64,000 nt of DNA, taken from contig NZ_JAGFOU010000006.1 in assembly GCF_017592395.1 (NCBI RefSeq), positions 62,001 through 126,000 of the forward strand, in the 5' to 3' direction. This document shows, piece by piece, positions 1 through 9,438 of the stretch. This DNA is from Actinomyces bowdenii. GTDB taxonomy: Bacteria; Actinomycetota; Actinomycetes; Actinomycetales; Actinomycetaceae. The notes beneath the pieces were generated by a model. That model ran no database searches. It saw only the letters and a program-made list of their open reading frames with translations, and was not told the origin of the DNA. Within the stretch, counting starts at the first letter, position 1. Each line of letters begins with the position of its first letter. Made by a program: the position numbers and the translations under genes.

Positions 1-448
1 CGGGGTCGCGCTGCCGGTCCCGCGAGTAGTGAAGGTAGCCGTCGTGGAGGATGACGTCATCGAAGCCGATGCGCACCCGCTCGGGCCAGTAGTGCATCTT
101 CCCGATGGCCTGGGTGTGGTAGCCCGCCTCCCGGAAGGCGCGGGGCAGGGTGCTGGCCACATCGAAGTCGACGCCGTCCCTGTAGCCGACCCTCCTGTGG
201 GAGCCCGGGCTCAACCCGGTCATGAGGCTCATGCGCGCGGGCACGCAGGTGGGTGCGGCCGAGTAGGCCTGGCCCATGAGCGCGCCCTGATCGGCCACCT
301 GGTCCAGGTAGGGCGTCTCGACATCCGGGTGCCCCAGGATGGACAGGCAGTCACCACGCCACTGATCCGCGCAGATGAGCACGACATTGGGACGCGGGTC
401 GGCCGGTTCCCTGCCCACCCCGGGGCCATGTGTCTCAGAGCTGTGCAC
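1..448 (-). CDS. Cys-type sulfatase, 3' end outside window
   Basis: Hydrolyses sulfate esters, probably on a sulfated sugar or glycan. The visible N-terminal part reads PNVVLICADQWRGD, the metal-binding start of the alkaline-phosphatase-like sulfatase fold. CVPARMSLMTG follows at about residue 68; this is the C-x-P-x-R signature whose Cys is converted to formylglycine. GKMHYWPE also fits the family. I chose the GTG at 448 because GGGGAGG lies a few bases upstream; a GTG about 30 bases further in is possible. No signal peptide is visible, so a cytoplasmic enzyme acting on imported sugar is likely. It follows the two sugar permeases in the same direction, 10 bases after the second one stops, so it is the last visible gene of that operon. 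The C-terminal part is missing. No sulfatase-maturing enzyme lies in this window. Confidence 0.9.
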   Translation of the reverse strand, partial: MHSSETHGPGVGREPADPRPNVVLICADQWRGDCLSILGHPDVETPYLDQVADQGALMGQAYSAAPTCVPARMSLMTGLSPGSHRRVGYRDGVDFDVASTLPRAFREAGYHTQAIGKMHYWPERVRIGFDDVILHDGYLHYSRDRQRDP

Positions 449-458
449 GGCCCCTCCC

Positions 459-1325
459 CTACTTGATCCCGGTCATCGCGATGCCCTGGACGATATGCCT
501 CTGGGTGAGCACGAACAGCAGGCACACCGGGATGAACAGCATGAGGGAGCCCATGGCCGTGAGGTTCCACAGGGTGAAGCTCTCCCGGTTGAACAGGGAC
601 AGCCCGATGGGGATGGTGCGCATGGCATTGGACTTGGTGACGATGAGGGGCCAGAGGAACTCATTCATCTGGAACACGAAGGTGAACAACCCCAGGACCA
701 CCAGGGCGGGCTTGGTCTGCGGCAGGACGATGGAGCGGTAGATGCGCAGCTCGCCGGCACCGTCGACCCGCCCGGCCTCGATGAGCTCATTGGGCACCCC
801 GGTGATGAACTGGCGCATGAGGAAGATCGAGAAGGCGCTCATGAGGAAGGGCGTCACCAGGCCCTGATAGGTGTCCAGCCACCCGATCTGGCTGAACCAG
901 ACGTACAGCGGGATCATGCGCACGAAGAAGGGGATCATCATCGTGGACAGGATGAGGATGAACATGAGGCTCTTGCCGGGGAAGTCGAACTTCGCGAAGG
1001 CGTAGGCCACCACCGGCGCCAGGAGCAGGTGGGAGCAGGTGATGAGCCCCGCCACCAGCACCGAGTTGAGGAAGAAGCGTCCGAAGGGGGCGGCCTGGAA
1101 CAGGCGGGCGATGTTGCCCCACTGGATCTCCTCGGGCCACAGCACGGCCCGCCCACCCGCGACCTCGGCGTCGGATTGGAAGGCCAGGGAGACCATGTAG
1201 ACCAGCGGCGCCACGGCGATGAGTGCCGCCAGGGCCACGATGATGAGCGAGACCACGCGCGCCCCGGGGAACAGCTCCTCCTGCGTGAGCCTGCGGCGGG
1301 ATGCGGCTTTTGCGGGTGCGGGCAT
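459..1325 (-). CDS. Carbohydrate ABC transporter permease (MalG type)
   Basis: Inner-membrane subunit of a binding-protein-dependent sugar importer. 288 residues with about six membrane segments. The EAA loop that docks the ATPase reads NELIEAGRVDGAGELRIYRS, and the C-terminus ends in VQGIAMTGIK, typical of MalG-like permeases. The start ATG overlaps the stop of the preceding permease by one base (TGATG), so translation is coupled. No ATP-binding subunit is encoded nearby; CUT1-type importers often share an MsiK-like ATPase encoded elsewhere. Confidence 0.93.
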   Translation of the reverse strand: MPAPAKAASRRRLTQEELFPGARVVSLIIVALAALIAVAPLVYMVSLAFQSDAEVAGGRAVLWPEEIQWGNIARLFQAAPFGRFFLNSVLVAGLITCSHLLLAPVVAYAFAKFDFPGKSLMFILILSTMMIPFFVRMIPLYVWFSQIGWLDTYQGLVTPFLMSAFSIFLMRQFITGVPNELIEAGRVDGAGELRIYRSIVLPQTKPALVVLGLFTFVFQMNEFLWPLIVTKSNAMRTIPIGLSLFNRESFTLWNLTAMGSLMLFIPVCLLFVLTQRHIVQGIAMTGIK

Positions 1326-2251
1326 CACAGTGCCTCCTTCCTGCGGCCCACGAGGAGCTGGATCATGGAGAGGATGAGGATGACCACGAGCAGGAGGAAG
1401 GACATCGCCGAGGCGTATCCCAGGTTCCCGCTGGTGAAGGTCTCCTGGTAGACCTGGTAGACGTACAGGGAGGTCGCGTTGCCGGGGCCGCCATTGGTCA
1501 CGATGTAGGGCAGGCCGAACTGCTGCAGGGTGCTGGTCATCCCGATGAGCATGACGAACAGGGTGGTGGGCGCCAGCAGGGGCAGGGTGATGGACCGGAA
1601 CCGCCGCCACACCGAGGCCCCGTCGAGCCGCGCCGCCTCATAGAGCTGCTGGTCGATGCCCTGGAGCCCGGCCAGGAAGAGCAGCATGACGTATCCCGAC
1701 TCCTGCCACACGGTGATGCCCACGAGGGTGGCCAGGGGGTGGGTCGCCAGCCATTGCTGCTCGGGCAGGCCGACGGCCGACAGCACGGCATTGAGCACAC
1801 CGGTGGTGGGGTCGAGCATGTTGCGCCACATGAGGCCGATGATGGCGATCGAGGTCATGTAGGGGGTGAGGATCATCGTGCGAACCACGGTGCGCCCCCG
1901 GAACTCCTGGTTGAGGATGAGGGCAAGGAGCAGGCCGATCACTGTGGACAGGGCCAGGCAGGCGAAGGCGTAGACCAGGGTGATGAGGAAGGCGTGTCGC
2001 ACCACCGGGTCGTTGATGATCTGGGTGTAGTTGGCCGCTCCCACGGGCGTGAGCGTGGTGAATCCCCGGGTGAAGGAGAGCTGGAACTCACTGGCGATGG
2101 GCCAGAAGAAGAAGATCCCGAAGTACAGGACGGCGGGGAGCAGGAAGAGGTAGGCGGTCAGGCACTGTCTGCGCCGCATCCCCGTGCCCCGCCCGCCGAG
2201 GGCGGGCAGGGCACGGGAGCCTAGCGCACCGCGCCGGGCTGGGAGGCTCAT
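1325..2251 (-). CDS. Carbohydrate ABC transporter permease (MalF type)
   Basis: First permease of the sugar importer. 308 residues, beginning with a short basic N-terminus (MRRRQCLTAYLFLLPAV) and about six membrane helices. The EAA loop reads QLYEAARLDGASVWRRFRSI, and the QFGLPYIVTNGGPGNAT region is typical of MalF/UgpA-type permeases. It lies 3 bases after the binding-protein stop and overlaps the next permease, so it belongs to one operon with 459-4655. Confidence 0.93.
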   Translation of the reverse strand: MSLPARRGALGSRALPALGGRGTGMRRRQCLTAYLFLLPAVLYFGIFFFWPIASEFQLSFTRGFTTLTPVGAANYTQIINDPVVRHAFLITLVYAFACLALSTVIGLLLALILNQEFRGRTVVRTMILTPYMTSIAIIGLMWRNMLDPTTGVLNAVLSAVGLPEQQWLATHPLATLVGITVWQESGYVMLLFLAGLQGIDQQLYEAARLDGASVWRRFRSITLPLLAPTTLFVMLIGMTSTLQQFGLPYIVTNGGPGNATSLYVYQVYQETFTSGNLGYASAMSFLLLVVILILSMIQLLVGRRKEAL

Positions 2252-2254
2252 CGC

Positions 2255-3580
2255 TCAGGCCTCCAGCAGCGGCTTGACCGTGGCCTGGTAGGTGGAGACG
2301 GCTGCGGCCGCGTCGCTGCCGTTGAGGATGACCTCCTCGTACATGACCTTCTCGGCGTCAGAGATCTTCGCAGTGCTGGTCGAGCCCCAGAAGGCCCGGT
2401 CCGGGGCGACGGCCACGTCGCGGGCCTTGGCCACCACCGAGAGGTTGGCGTCGTCCTTGACCGTCGCGGACTGCGCCCAGGACTTGCGCGAGCAGGCCAT
2501 GCCCACGGACTTGGTGATCTCCTCCTGGACCTCGGTCTGGGTCATCGCCTTGATCAGCTCCCAGGCCAGGGCCGCGTTCTGGGACTTGGCGGGGATCATG
2601 AGGCCCGAGCCGGCAATGGTCGTGCTCTGCCCTGCCGCTCCGGTCAGGGGCATGCCGATGGTCAGGGGGAAGCCCGGGTCCTCGGTCCTGATCGGGCTGA
2701 TGTCCCACGGGCCGGTGATGATCAGGCCCGCGCGACCGGTGGTGAAGGCCTTGCGTGGAGCGGAGTACTCGTTGGATGCCACTGGGACGGGGGCCAGGGA
2801 GTCGGTGTAGATGAGGTCCTTCTGGAAGTTCAGGGCCTGCTCCAGGGCGCTGGAGGGCGCCATGGGCTCCTCCCCCTCGCTGGTCCACTTCACCCCGTTC
2901 TGGAGGTACCACGGCCGGCCATAGGCCGAGTCGTTGTTCAGGGCGCAGCCGTACTCCACCCCGGAGTCCTTGATGGCCTGGGCGGCGGCCTTGAACTCCT
3001 CCCAGGTGGTGGGCATCTTCACGCCTGCGGCGTCGAGCATGCTCTGGTTGGCGAAGACCAGCCCGCCCATGGTCACGTGCAGGGGGATGCCGTAGGTCCT
3101 GCCGCCCTCCTGGCGCAGCGTCAGACCGGACTCGACGAAGTCATCGAGGAAGCCGTCCTCCTCCTCGGCGATGAAGTCGTCCAGGGACATGATGTTGCCG
3201 TCAGCGCCCCAGCGGGTCGACCACCAGCTGCCGTTCTCCTCGACCAGGTCCGGGGTCTGGCCGGACAGGAAGTCGGCGGTGAGCTTCTGCTGGAGGTCGG
3301 CCCACTGGAAGGTCTGGACAGTGACAGTGACGCCGTGCTCCTTCTCGAAGTCGGAGATGACGTCGAGGTAGGGCTGGTAGTCGTGGCCGGCCGAGAGGTA
3401 GAACTGGAGCTCCTTGCCGGTGCGCTCGCCCTCGATACCGCCACCGGAGGCGGTGGCCTGGCTATCAGGGGAGCCCACGCCCTGCGGGCTGGAGCAGGCC
3501 GCCAGGGTGGCGGCGGCCAGGGCGGCGCCACCAGTGAGGAAGGTGCGGCGGGGCATGGAGGGTAGGGATCGGGTACGCAT
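2255..3580 (-). CDS. Extracellular sugar-binding lipoprotein
   Basis: Solute-binding protein family 1, delivering sugar to the permeases downstream. 441 residues from the ATG at 3580, which has AGGAGG upstream. The N-terminus has a twin-arginine motif (PRRTFLTGG) followed by a lipobox LAAC with Cys about residue 29, so it is probably a Tat-exported lipoprotein. The mature part shows the family pattern (YLDVISDFEKEHGVTVTV, LTADFLSGQTPDLVEENG, a GRAGLIITGPWDIS hinge region). Substrate cannot be read from sequence; the linked sulfatase suggests a sulfated amino sugar or glycan fragment. Confidence 0.92.
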   Translation of the reverse strand: MRTRSLPSMPRRTFLTGGAALAAATLAACSSPQGVGSPDSQATASGGGIEGERTGKELQFYLSAGHDYQPYLDVISDFEKEHGVTVTVQTFQWADLQQKLTADFLSGQTPDLVEENGSWWSTRWGADGNIMSLDDFIAEEEDGFLDDFVESGLTLRQEGGRTYGIPLHVTMGGLVFANQSMLDAAGVKMPTTWEEFKAAAQAIKDSGVEYGCALNNDSAYGRPWYLQNGVKWTSEGEEPMAPSSALEQALNFQKDLIYTDSLAPVPVASNEYSAPRKAFTTGRAGLIITGPWDISPIRTEDPGFPLTIGMPLTGAAGQSTTIAGSGLMIPAKSQNAALAWELIKAMTQTEVQEEITKSVGMACSRKSWAQSATVKDDANLSVVAKARDVAVAPDRAFWGSTSTAKISDAEKVMYEEVILNGSDAAAAVSTYQATVKPLLEA

Positions 3581-3623
3581 CGTTGCGCCTCCTGATAGGG
3601 GTTGCTTTTTGATCGTGTGGTCG

Positions 3624-4655
3624 TCACCGCGTCGTGCGACGCGGGAACAGCCGCCATCTGCCGGTGATGACGGAAGCCGGTGGTGCTGGATCTGCCAGCC
3701 GTGCGATGAGTGCGTTGAGCACGGCGTCGATGGACTCGTCGCTGAGTCCCACACTGGTCAGGGGCTGCTCAAGCCTCAGGGCGTCGGAGGAGTTCCCCGT
3801 CCCCAGGATGCTGAGCTCCTCGGGCACCTCGATGCCCAGCTGGCCGGCCGCCATGGCCAGGCCGATGGCCACACGGTCAGACCCGCAGTAGACCGTGTCG
3901 GGCATCTGACCGCGGGCCCGGAGCTCGGGCAGGAGGCGGACTGCCTGCTCAAAGGCGCTGGGGATGGAGGCATCAACATGCATGAGCAGGATGGGCTCGG
4001 CCCCGCGACGGCGCTGGAAGTCCTCATAGGCGCGCCAGCGCACCGAGCGGCGGGCCTGGACCGGGTCCGCCTCCTGGGCGGCCATGGCGATGACACGCGA
4101 GCCGCGGTCGACCAGGACGGCCAGGGCCTCGATGACGGCGTCGTACTCCTCGTAGTGGACCTGGTCGTACCCGGTGGGATCGCCCTTCTCGGCACCGAGG
4201 ACGACGGTGGGCAGTGGCGGGGTGGGCAGTGCCTCGAAGAGCCGGGCGAGCTGGTCCCGGGAGATGCTCACGATCCCGCCATCGCAGACGCCTGAGCGCA
4301 GGGCGTCGGTGATGATCCTGATGTCGCCGTCGATGACGGGCAGCGCGAGGATCTGGAGGCCGTGGCGCTGGAGCATCCTCGCCGCCCGCAGCAGGTAGCG
4401 CTCGACGAAGCGGTTCATAGGGGGCTCGTAGAACAGGACGACCGTGCTGGTCCGCCCCCGCCGCAGCGCCCGGGCGCTGCGGTTGCGGACATAACCCAGG
4501 TCGTTGGCGACGGCGCTGACCTTCTCGACGGTCTCCTCGCTCAGTCCACGCTCGGAGGCCTTGCCCGCCAGGACGTAGGACACGGTGGAGGCCGACACGC
4601 CGCAGGCGGCGGCGATATCGGTCAGGCGCACTCGGGTCGGGGTCACAGCATCCAT
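3624..4655 (-). CDS. LacI-family transcriptional regulator of the sulfatase/sugar operon
   Basis: N-terminal LacI helix-turn-helix and hinge (RLTDIAAACGVSASTVSYVL, residues about 7-60) followed by a periplasmic-binding-protein-like sensor domain. 343 residues from the ATG at 4655; an in-frame ATG 27 bases upstream is possible, but GAGG sits better for 4655. It is the first gene of a co-directed cluster with binding protein, permeases and sulfatase, so it most likely represses them and itself in response to the imported sugar. AAACG/CGTTT half-sites lie just upstream. Confidence 0.92.
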   Translation of the reverse strand: MDAVTPTRVRLTDIAAACGVSASTVSYVLAGKASERGLSEETVEKVSAVANDLGYVRNRSARALRRGRTSTVVLFYEPPMNRFVERYLLRAARMLQRHGLQILALPVIDGDIRIITDALRSGVCDGGIVSISRDQLARLFEALPTPPLPTVVLGAEKGDPTGYDQVHYEEYDAVIEALAVLVDRGSRVIAMAAQEADPVQARRSVRWRAYEDFQRRRGAEPILLMHVDASIPSAFEQAVRLLPELRARGQMPDTVYCGSDRVAIGLAMAAGQLGIEVPEELSILGTGNSSDALRLEQPLTSVGLSDESIDAVLNALIARLADPAPPASVITGRWRLFPRRTTR

Positions 4656-4680
4656 GATGCATGGTGCCTCACGACACGAC

Positions 4681-4703
4681 AAACGTTAATCTCAATCGTT
4701 TCG
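4681..4703. promoter_or_regulatory. Candidate LacI operator upstream of the regulator
   Basis: Two CG-centred half-sites (AAACGTT and ATCGTTTC) lie 26 bases upstream of the LacI start, forming AAACG-N11-CGTTT. LacI-family operators usually contain AACGTT-like centres. The spacing is larger than a classical single operator, so it may be two overlapping sites. Confidence 0.45.
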
Positions 4704-4926
4704 CGTGACTTGCGACACTAGATGAGTGGCACTATGCGCTGCATTGGCACGCGGAGCCCCCTCTGGAACCCTCCCGGGGCCCTGGCCGCCGCCCGGGGAA
4801 CCGGGCACCCTGGGACCTGGGCGCCCCGGGAGTGCTGGGATCACTGGAGGCACGGCTCCATCCGGGCCAGCGCCTCATGACGGAGCCCATCGCGCGCCGA
4901 CTCCTGGCCGCGCCGCCGACCCGCGG

Positions 4927-4999
4927 TGGACCCGGCCGGACTCGAACCGACGACCAACGCGGTGTAAGCGCGTTGCTCTACCAACTGAGCTACAGGTCC
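4927..4999 (-). tRNA. tRNA-Val (anticodon UAC)
   Basis: Read on the minus strand, the 73-base segment folds as a cloverleaf: acceptor GGACCTG/CGGGTCC, D-arm GCTC...GAGC, anticodon stem ACGCG/CGCGT with loop CTTACAC giving anticodon TAC, T-arm with GTTCGAGTC. The CCA end is not encoded. It stands alone between the LacI gene and the DUF3052 gene. Confidence 0.95.
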
Positions 5000-5120
5000 C
5001 TGGGCCGGCGCCCCCCCCCACAGCCCATCAGCCGCAGGGCCGCCGACCCGGAGCAGGCTACCGCACCGGCTGGCGCGCGCATATCCGCGCCCGCCGGCTC
5101 CGGCTCGCGCCCGCCGGCGC

Positions 5121-5525
5121 TCAGCGCTTGCGGGAGGAGACCCTGGTCCCGCTCCAGTGCTCGCCCAGGGACGCCGTCGAGGTCGCGTGCATCCCCGCCG
5201 TGGCCGCGGCCTCCTCCACCTCAGCGGAGGGCACGGCACCGGTGGTGCGGGCCCTGGGCGTGAGCACCCAGATGGTGCCGGCGCCATCGAGGTTGGCCTG
5301 GGCGTCCACGAGAAGGTCGGTGAGGTCGTCCACATCCCCGTCCTCGGCGCGCCACCACACGATGGCCGAATCCGCGACGTCCTCATAGTCCTCATCGACC
5401 AGCTCGGTGCCGGTCTCGGCCTCAACAGCCTGCCGCAGGGCGGGCTCGACGTCGTCGTCGTACCCGAACTCCTGGATGATGAGGCCCGAGGAGAAGCCGA
5501 AGGCCCCACCCGCTGTGCTCGCCAC
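5121..5525 (-). CDS. DUF3052 family protein
   Basis: Small conserved actinobacterial protein of unknown function, 134 residues from the GTG at 5525, with GGAAGGA upstream. The core GLIIQEFGYDDDVEPALR and the acidic stretch ELVDEDYEDVADSAIVWWR match the DUF3052 family. It is divergent from aceE, the same neighbourhood as in mycobacteria, where a DUF3052 gene lies close to aceE. No catalytic motif is visible. A longer reading frame extends upstream but lacks family similarity, so I start at the GTG. Confidence 0.85.
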   Translation of the reverse strand: MASTAGGAFGFSSGLIIQEFGYDDDVEPALRQAVEAETGTELVDEDYEDVADSAIVWWRAEDGDVDDLTDLLVDAQANLDGAGTIWVLTPRARTTGAVPSAEVEEAAATAGMHATSTASLGEHWSGTRVSSRKR

Positions 5526-5885
5526 TTGTCCACACCGTCCTTCCGGGCCCTGGCCCGTCTGCCCGTCGTCAGGGCGCCCGCGGTCGGGCCCCGTGGCACT
5601 AGCCCACCGCACCAGCCGTCCGCGCGCAAGTGAGAACGCTCGCCCCGACGCCGGATCGGGCCGCTTCCTCATCCCGGGCCGATCACCCGGCGACACATCA
5701 GTGATCCACCACACACGTGACATGGGACCTTTTTCCTTCACCGGTGCATCCCTGAGACCACTGAGAACGTAGATTAGGATCGTCAATCACTGCGGCCTGA
5801 CTCACCGGGCCCGCCACCGACGACGGGTCGGGGCGGGCCATGGCGAGCCGGTCCCCACCGCACGGACGCGAGGAAGAAGGAACCC
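5526..5885. other. Divergent intergenic region between DUF3052 and aceE
   Basis: 360 bases without a supported gene. It must hold the promoters of both divergent genes. On the plus strand TAGATT at 5770-5775 is a possible -10 for aceE, but I see no convincing -35 at standard spacing. AGGAAGAAGGAACCC in front of the GTG at 5886 is the aceE ribosome-binding site. No strong dyad or repeat was seen. Confidence 0.4.
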
Positions 5886-8645
5886 GTGAGCCCCACCAGT
5901 GACTCCACTCCGCTCATCGACGGCCTCCTGACCAAGGTCACGGACAACGATCCCGAGGAGACCAGGGAGTGGCGCGAGTCCCTCAACGCCCTCATCGAGG
6001 AGAAGGGCGGCCCGCGGGCCCGCTTCATCCTGCTGTCGATGCTCGCCGAGGCCCGCCAGAAGAACGTCTCGGTGCCGGCCCAGCTGACCAGCCCCTACAT
6101 CAACACCATCGACGTCGCCGATGAGCCCTACTTCCCCGGAGACGAGGACGCCGAGCGCACCTACCGCCGCTGGCTGCGGTGGAACGCCGCCGTCATGGTC
6201 ACCCGCGCCCAGCGCCCCGGCGTCGGCGTGGGCGGGCACATCTCCTCCTACGCCTCCACCGCCACCCTCTACGAGGTGGGCTTCAACCACTTCTTCCGCG
6301 GCAAGGACCACCCCGGCGGCGGGGACCACCTGTTCTTCCAGGGCCACGCCTCCCCCGGCAACTACGCCCGGGCCTTCATCGAGGGCCGCCTGAGCGAGGC
6401 CGACCTCGACGGCTTCCGCCAGGAGGTCTCCCACCCCGCCCGCGGCGAGGGCCGGGGCCTGCCCTCCTACCCCCACCCGCGCCGCATGGAGGACTTCTGG
6501 GAGTTCCCCACCGTGTCCATGGGCCTGGGCCCCGCCGAGGCCATCTACCAGGCCTGGTTCGACAAGTACCTCACCGGCTCCGGCATCAAGGACACCTCCC
6601 AGCAGCACACCTGGGCCTTCCTGGGCGACGGGGAGATGGACGAGCCCGAGTCCCGCGGCATGCTCCAGCTCGCCGCGGGCCAGCAGCTGGACAACCTCAC
6701 CTTCGTGGTCAACTGCAACCTCCAGCGCCTCGACGGCCCCGTGCGCGGCAACGGCAAGATCATCCAGGAGCTCGAGGCCTTCTTCAAGGGCGCCGGATGG
6801 AACGTCATCAAAGTGATCTGGGGCCGCGGCTGGGACCAGCTCCTGGCGGCGGACAAGGACCACGCCCTGGAGCACCTGATGATGGAGACCCTCGACGGGG
6901 ACTACCAGACCTTCAAGGCCAACGACGGCGCCTATGTGCGCAAGCACTTCTTCGGCCGCGACCCGCGCACCGCCGCCCTGGTCAAGGACTGGAGCGATGA
7001 CCAGATCTGGGCCCTGCAGCGCGGCGGCAACGACTACCGCAAGATGTACGCCGCCTACAAGGCCGCCATGGAGCACAAGGGCCAGCCCACGGTCATCCTG
7101 GCCCACACCGTCAAGGGCTACCTGCTGGGCGAGCACTTCGCCGGGCGCAACGCCACCCACCAGATGAAGAAGCTGGGCCTGGAGGACCTCAAGGCCCTGC
7201 GCGACCGCCTCCACATCCCGATCACCGACGCCCAGCTCGAGGCCGACCCCAAGCGCCCGCCGTACTACCGCCCCGCCGACGACGACCCGGCCCTGCTCTA
7301 CATGCTGGAGCGGCGCCGCCAGCTCGGCGGCTTCCTGCCCGAGCGGCGCGACAGCGGCAAGCAGCTCGAGCTGCCCGGGGACAAGGCCTACGACATCCTC
7401 AAGTCCGGCTCGGGCAAGCAGGAGGTCGCCTCCACCATGGCCTTCGTGCGCCTGCTCAAGGAGCTGCTCAAGGACAAGGGCATCGGACGGCGCATCGTGC
7501 CCATCGTCCCCGACGAGTCGCGCACCTTCGGCCTGGAGTCCCTCTTCCCCACCAAGAAGATCTTCAACACCCAGGGGCAGAACTACACCCCGGTGGATGC
7601 CGACATGATGCTGTCCTACCGCGAGTCCGACTCCGGCCAGCTCATGCACACCGGCATCAACGAGGCCGGATCGGCGGCCCTGTTCCAGGTGGCCGGCACC
7701 AGTTACGCCACCCATGGCGAGCCCATGATCCCGGTTTACATCTTCTACTCGATGTTCGGCTTCCAGCGCACCGGCGACCAGTTCTGGGCCGCCGGGGACC
7801 AGCTGGCGCGCGGCTTCATCATCGGGGCCACTGCGGGGCGCACCACCCTGACCGGCGAGGGCACCCAGCACATGGACGGCCACTCCCCGATCATCTCGGC
7901 GACCAATGACGCCGTCATCACCTACGACCCCGGCTACGCCTACGAGATGCGGCACATCGTGCGCGACGCCCTGGAGCGCTGGTACGGCCCCGACTCGGGC
8001 CGCAACCGCGACGTCATGTACTACCTGACGGTCTACAACGAGCCGATCCACCAGCCGGCCGAGCCCGAGGGCGTCGACGTCGAGGGCATCATCCGCGGCC
8101 TGCACCAGCTGCAGGGCGCGCCCGAGGGCGATGGCCCCGAGGTCCAGCTGCTGGCCTCGGGCGTGGGCCTGCCGTGGATCCAGGAGGCACGTGACCTGCT
8201 CCAGCAGGACTGGGGCGTGCGCGCCTCGACCTGGTCGGTCACCAGCTGGAACGAGCTGCGGCGCGAGGCACTGGAGGCCGAGAGGCACAACCTCCTCCAC
8301 CCCCAGGACGAGCCGCGCGTGCCCTACCTGACCGCCAAGCTGTCCCAGGCCCAGGGGCCCTTCATCGCCACCAGCGACTACGACCACCTGGTGCCCGACC
8401 AGATCCGCGCCTGGGTGCCCGGCGACTACCACACCCTGGGCGCCGACGGCTTCGGGTTCTCCGACACCCGCGCCGCCGCGCGCCGCCACTACCTCATCGA
8501 CGCCCAGAGCGTGGTGGTCAAGGCCCTCCAGGCCCTCGCCGAGCAGGGCGCCATGGACCGCTCGGTCCTCGCCGAGGCCGTGGCCCGTTACGACCTGTCC
8601 AACGTCAACGCGGGCACCTCCGGCGGCCAGGGCGGGGAGGCCTGA
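5886..8645 (+). CDS. aceE: Pyruvate dehydrogenase E1 component, homodimeric type
   Basis: Decarboxylates pyruvate with thiamine diphosphate and passes the acetyl group to lipoyl E2 in the pyruvate dehydrogenase complex. 919 residues, the usual size of the single-chain E1. The TPP/Mg motif [10 protein letters not shown] begins at about residue 247 and runs into [20 protein letters not shown]; the conserved [17 protein letters not shown] and [15 protein letters not shown] regions are present. The start is a GTG with AGGAAG upstream. E2 and E3 genes are not adjacent, as usual in actinobacteria. Confidence 0.98.
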   Translation: MSPTSDSTPLIDGLLTKVTDNDPEETREWRESLNALIEEKGGPRARFILLSMLAEARQKNVSVPAQLTSPYINTIDVADEPYFPGDEDAERTYRRWLRWNAAVMVTRAQRPGVGVGGHISSYASTATLYEVGFNHFFRGKDHPGGGDHLFFQGHASPGNYARAFIEGRLSEADLDGFRQEVSHPARGEGRGLPSYPHPRRMEDFWEFPTVSMGLGPAEAIYQAWFDKYLTGSGIKDTSQQHTWAFLGDGEMDEPESRGMLQLAAGQQLDNLTFVVNCNLQRLDGPVRGNGKIIQELEAFFKGAGWNVIKVIWGRGWDQLLAADKDHALEHLMMETLDGDYQTFKANDGAYVRKHFFGRDPRTAALVKDWSDDQIWALQRGGNDYRKMYAAYKAAMEHKGQPTVILAHTVKGYLLGEHFAGRNATHQMKKLGLEDLKALRDRLHIPITDAQLEADPKRPPYYRPADDDPALLYMLERRRQLGGFLPERRDSGKQLELPGDKAYDILKSGSGKQEVASTMAFVRLLKELLKDKGIGRRIVPIVPDESRTFGLESLFPTKKIFNTQGQNYTPVDADMMLSYRESDSGQLMHTGINEAGSAALFQVAGTSYATHGEPMIPVYIFYSMFGFQRTGDQFWAAGDQLARGFIIGATAGRTTLTGEGTQHMDGHSPIISATNDAVITYDPGYAYEMRHIVRDALERWYGPDSGRNRDVMYYLTVYNEPIHQPAEPEGVDVEGIIRGLHQLQGAPEGDGPEVQLLASGVGLPWIQEARDLLQQDWGVRASTWSVTSWNELRREALEAERHNLLHPQDEPRVPYLTAKLSQAQGPFIATSDYDHLVPDQIRAWVPGDYHTLGADGFGFSDTRAAARRHYLIDAQSVVVKALQALAEQGAMDRSVLAEAVARYDLSNVNAGTSGGQGGEA

Positions 8646-8648
8646 GGG

Positions 8649-9350
8649 ATGATCCGTCCTGTTCCCGGCCCGGCGCTCTGGCGCCGGGCCGTGGTGAGCG
8701 GCGCGTGCCTCATGAGCCTGGCCGCCTGCGGCCTCCTGCCGCAGGCGGGGGGCTCGGCGCCCGCCGCCCAGGCCCCTGAGGCACCGGCCGACCAGGCGGC
8801 GCAGGAGGCCGCGGAGCCGGACGGCTCGGTGGAGCAGGAGGGCTCCACCGGGCTCGACCCCCTGGAGTACGGCAACTGCACCTCCCTGGACATCGCCGAT
8901 GCCGAGGGCCAGACCCCCGACCCGGAGGACCTGGACATCAGCAACGACCGCGCCAGCGCCCAGGCCGAGGTCGATCACACCGTGGCCGGCGCCGAGACCC
9001 TCACCATCCCGGTCGAGGCCGAGGAGTACGCCAGCGTGGTGTCGATCGGGCCCGGGACCCGAGACGCGGTCATCGAGGCCTCCCACCTCACCTACATCAT
9101 CGACAGCGAGCTGGAGACCCTGACCATCCGGGGCAGCGGCAACATCGTGTGGGTGAACTCGGTGCGCAATGTCGTCTTCGAGAAGGGAACCGTCGTCAAG
9201 CACGGCCTCGTCGAGCTCGACTCGGGCTACTACAACCAGGTGTTCTGGCGGGACTCGGTGCCGCTGTCCGAGCAGGACGGCACCGACTCCAACGTGGTGG
9301 CCAGGGACTCGCTGGCCCACCTCGTCGCCTCCTGCTCCCCCGCGTCCTAG
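8649..9350 (+). CDS. Putative lipoprotein with DUF3060-like beta-repeat region
   Basis: 233 residues. The N-terminus has two arginines, a hydrophobic stretch and a lipobox SLAAC with Cys about residue 27, so it should be lipid-anchored outside the membrane. A low-complexity Ala/Glu/Pro linker follows. The C-terminal half has short beta-type repeats (ETLTIRGSGNIVWVNSVRN, VVKHGLVELDSGYYNQVFW) like DUF3060 proteins. Function is unknown. It starts 4 bases after the aceE stop, so it may be co-transcribed, although no functional link to pyruvate dehydrogenase is evident. Confidence 0.75.
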   Translation: MIRPVPGPALWRRAVVSGACLMSLAACGLLPQAGGSAPAAQAPEAPADQAAQEAAEPDGSVEQEGSTGLDPLEYGNCTSLDIADAEGQTPDPEDLDISNDRASAQAEVDHTVAGAETLTIPVEAEEYASVVSIGPGTRDAVIEASHLTYIIDSELETLTIRGSGNIVWVNSVRNVVFEKGTVVKHGLVELDSGYYNQVFWRDSVPLSEQDGTDSNVVARDSLAHLVASCSPAS

Positions 9351-9387
9351 GGCCCGCGCCGTGCCCGTCGGCGCGCACCGCCGCGCC

Positions 9388-9417
9388 CCAGTGCCCGCCC
9401 CAGCGGCCGGGCACTGG
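9388..9417. terminator. Bidirectional hairpin between convergent genes
   Basis: A perfect 10-bp stem CCAGTGCCCG / CGGGCACTGG with a 10-base loop lies between the lipoprotein and aspA, which converge here. There is no long T-run, which is common in high-GC genomes. Confidence 0.7.
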
Positions 9418-9438
9418 TGGCCTGACGGTGCGGGGCCC

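Noticed and set aside
5802-9320. An open frame of more than 1100 codons antisense to aceE
   Set aside because: Low-complexity Gly/Val/Ala/Leu translation with no domain; it mirrors the codon bias of aceE and the lipoprotein gene, which are clearly real.
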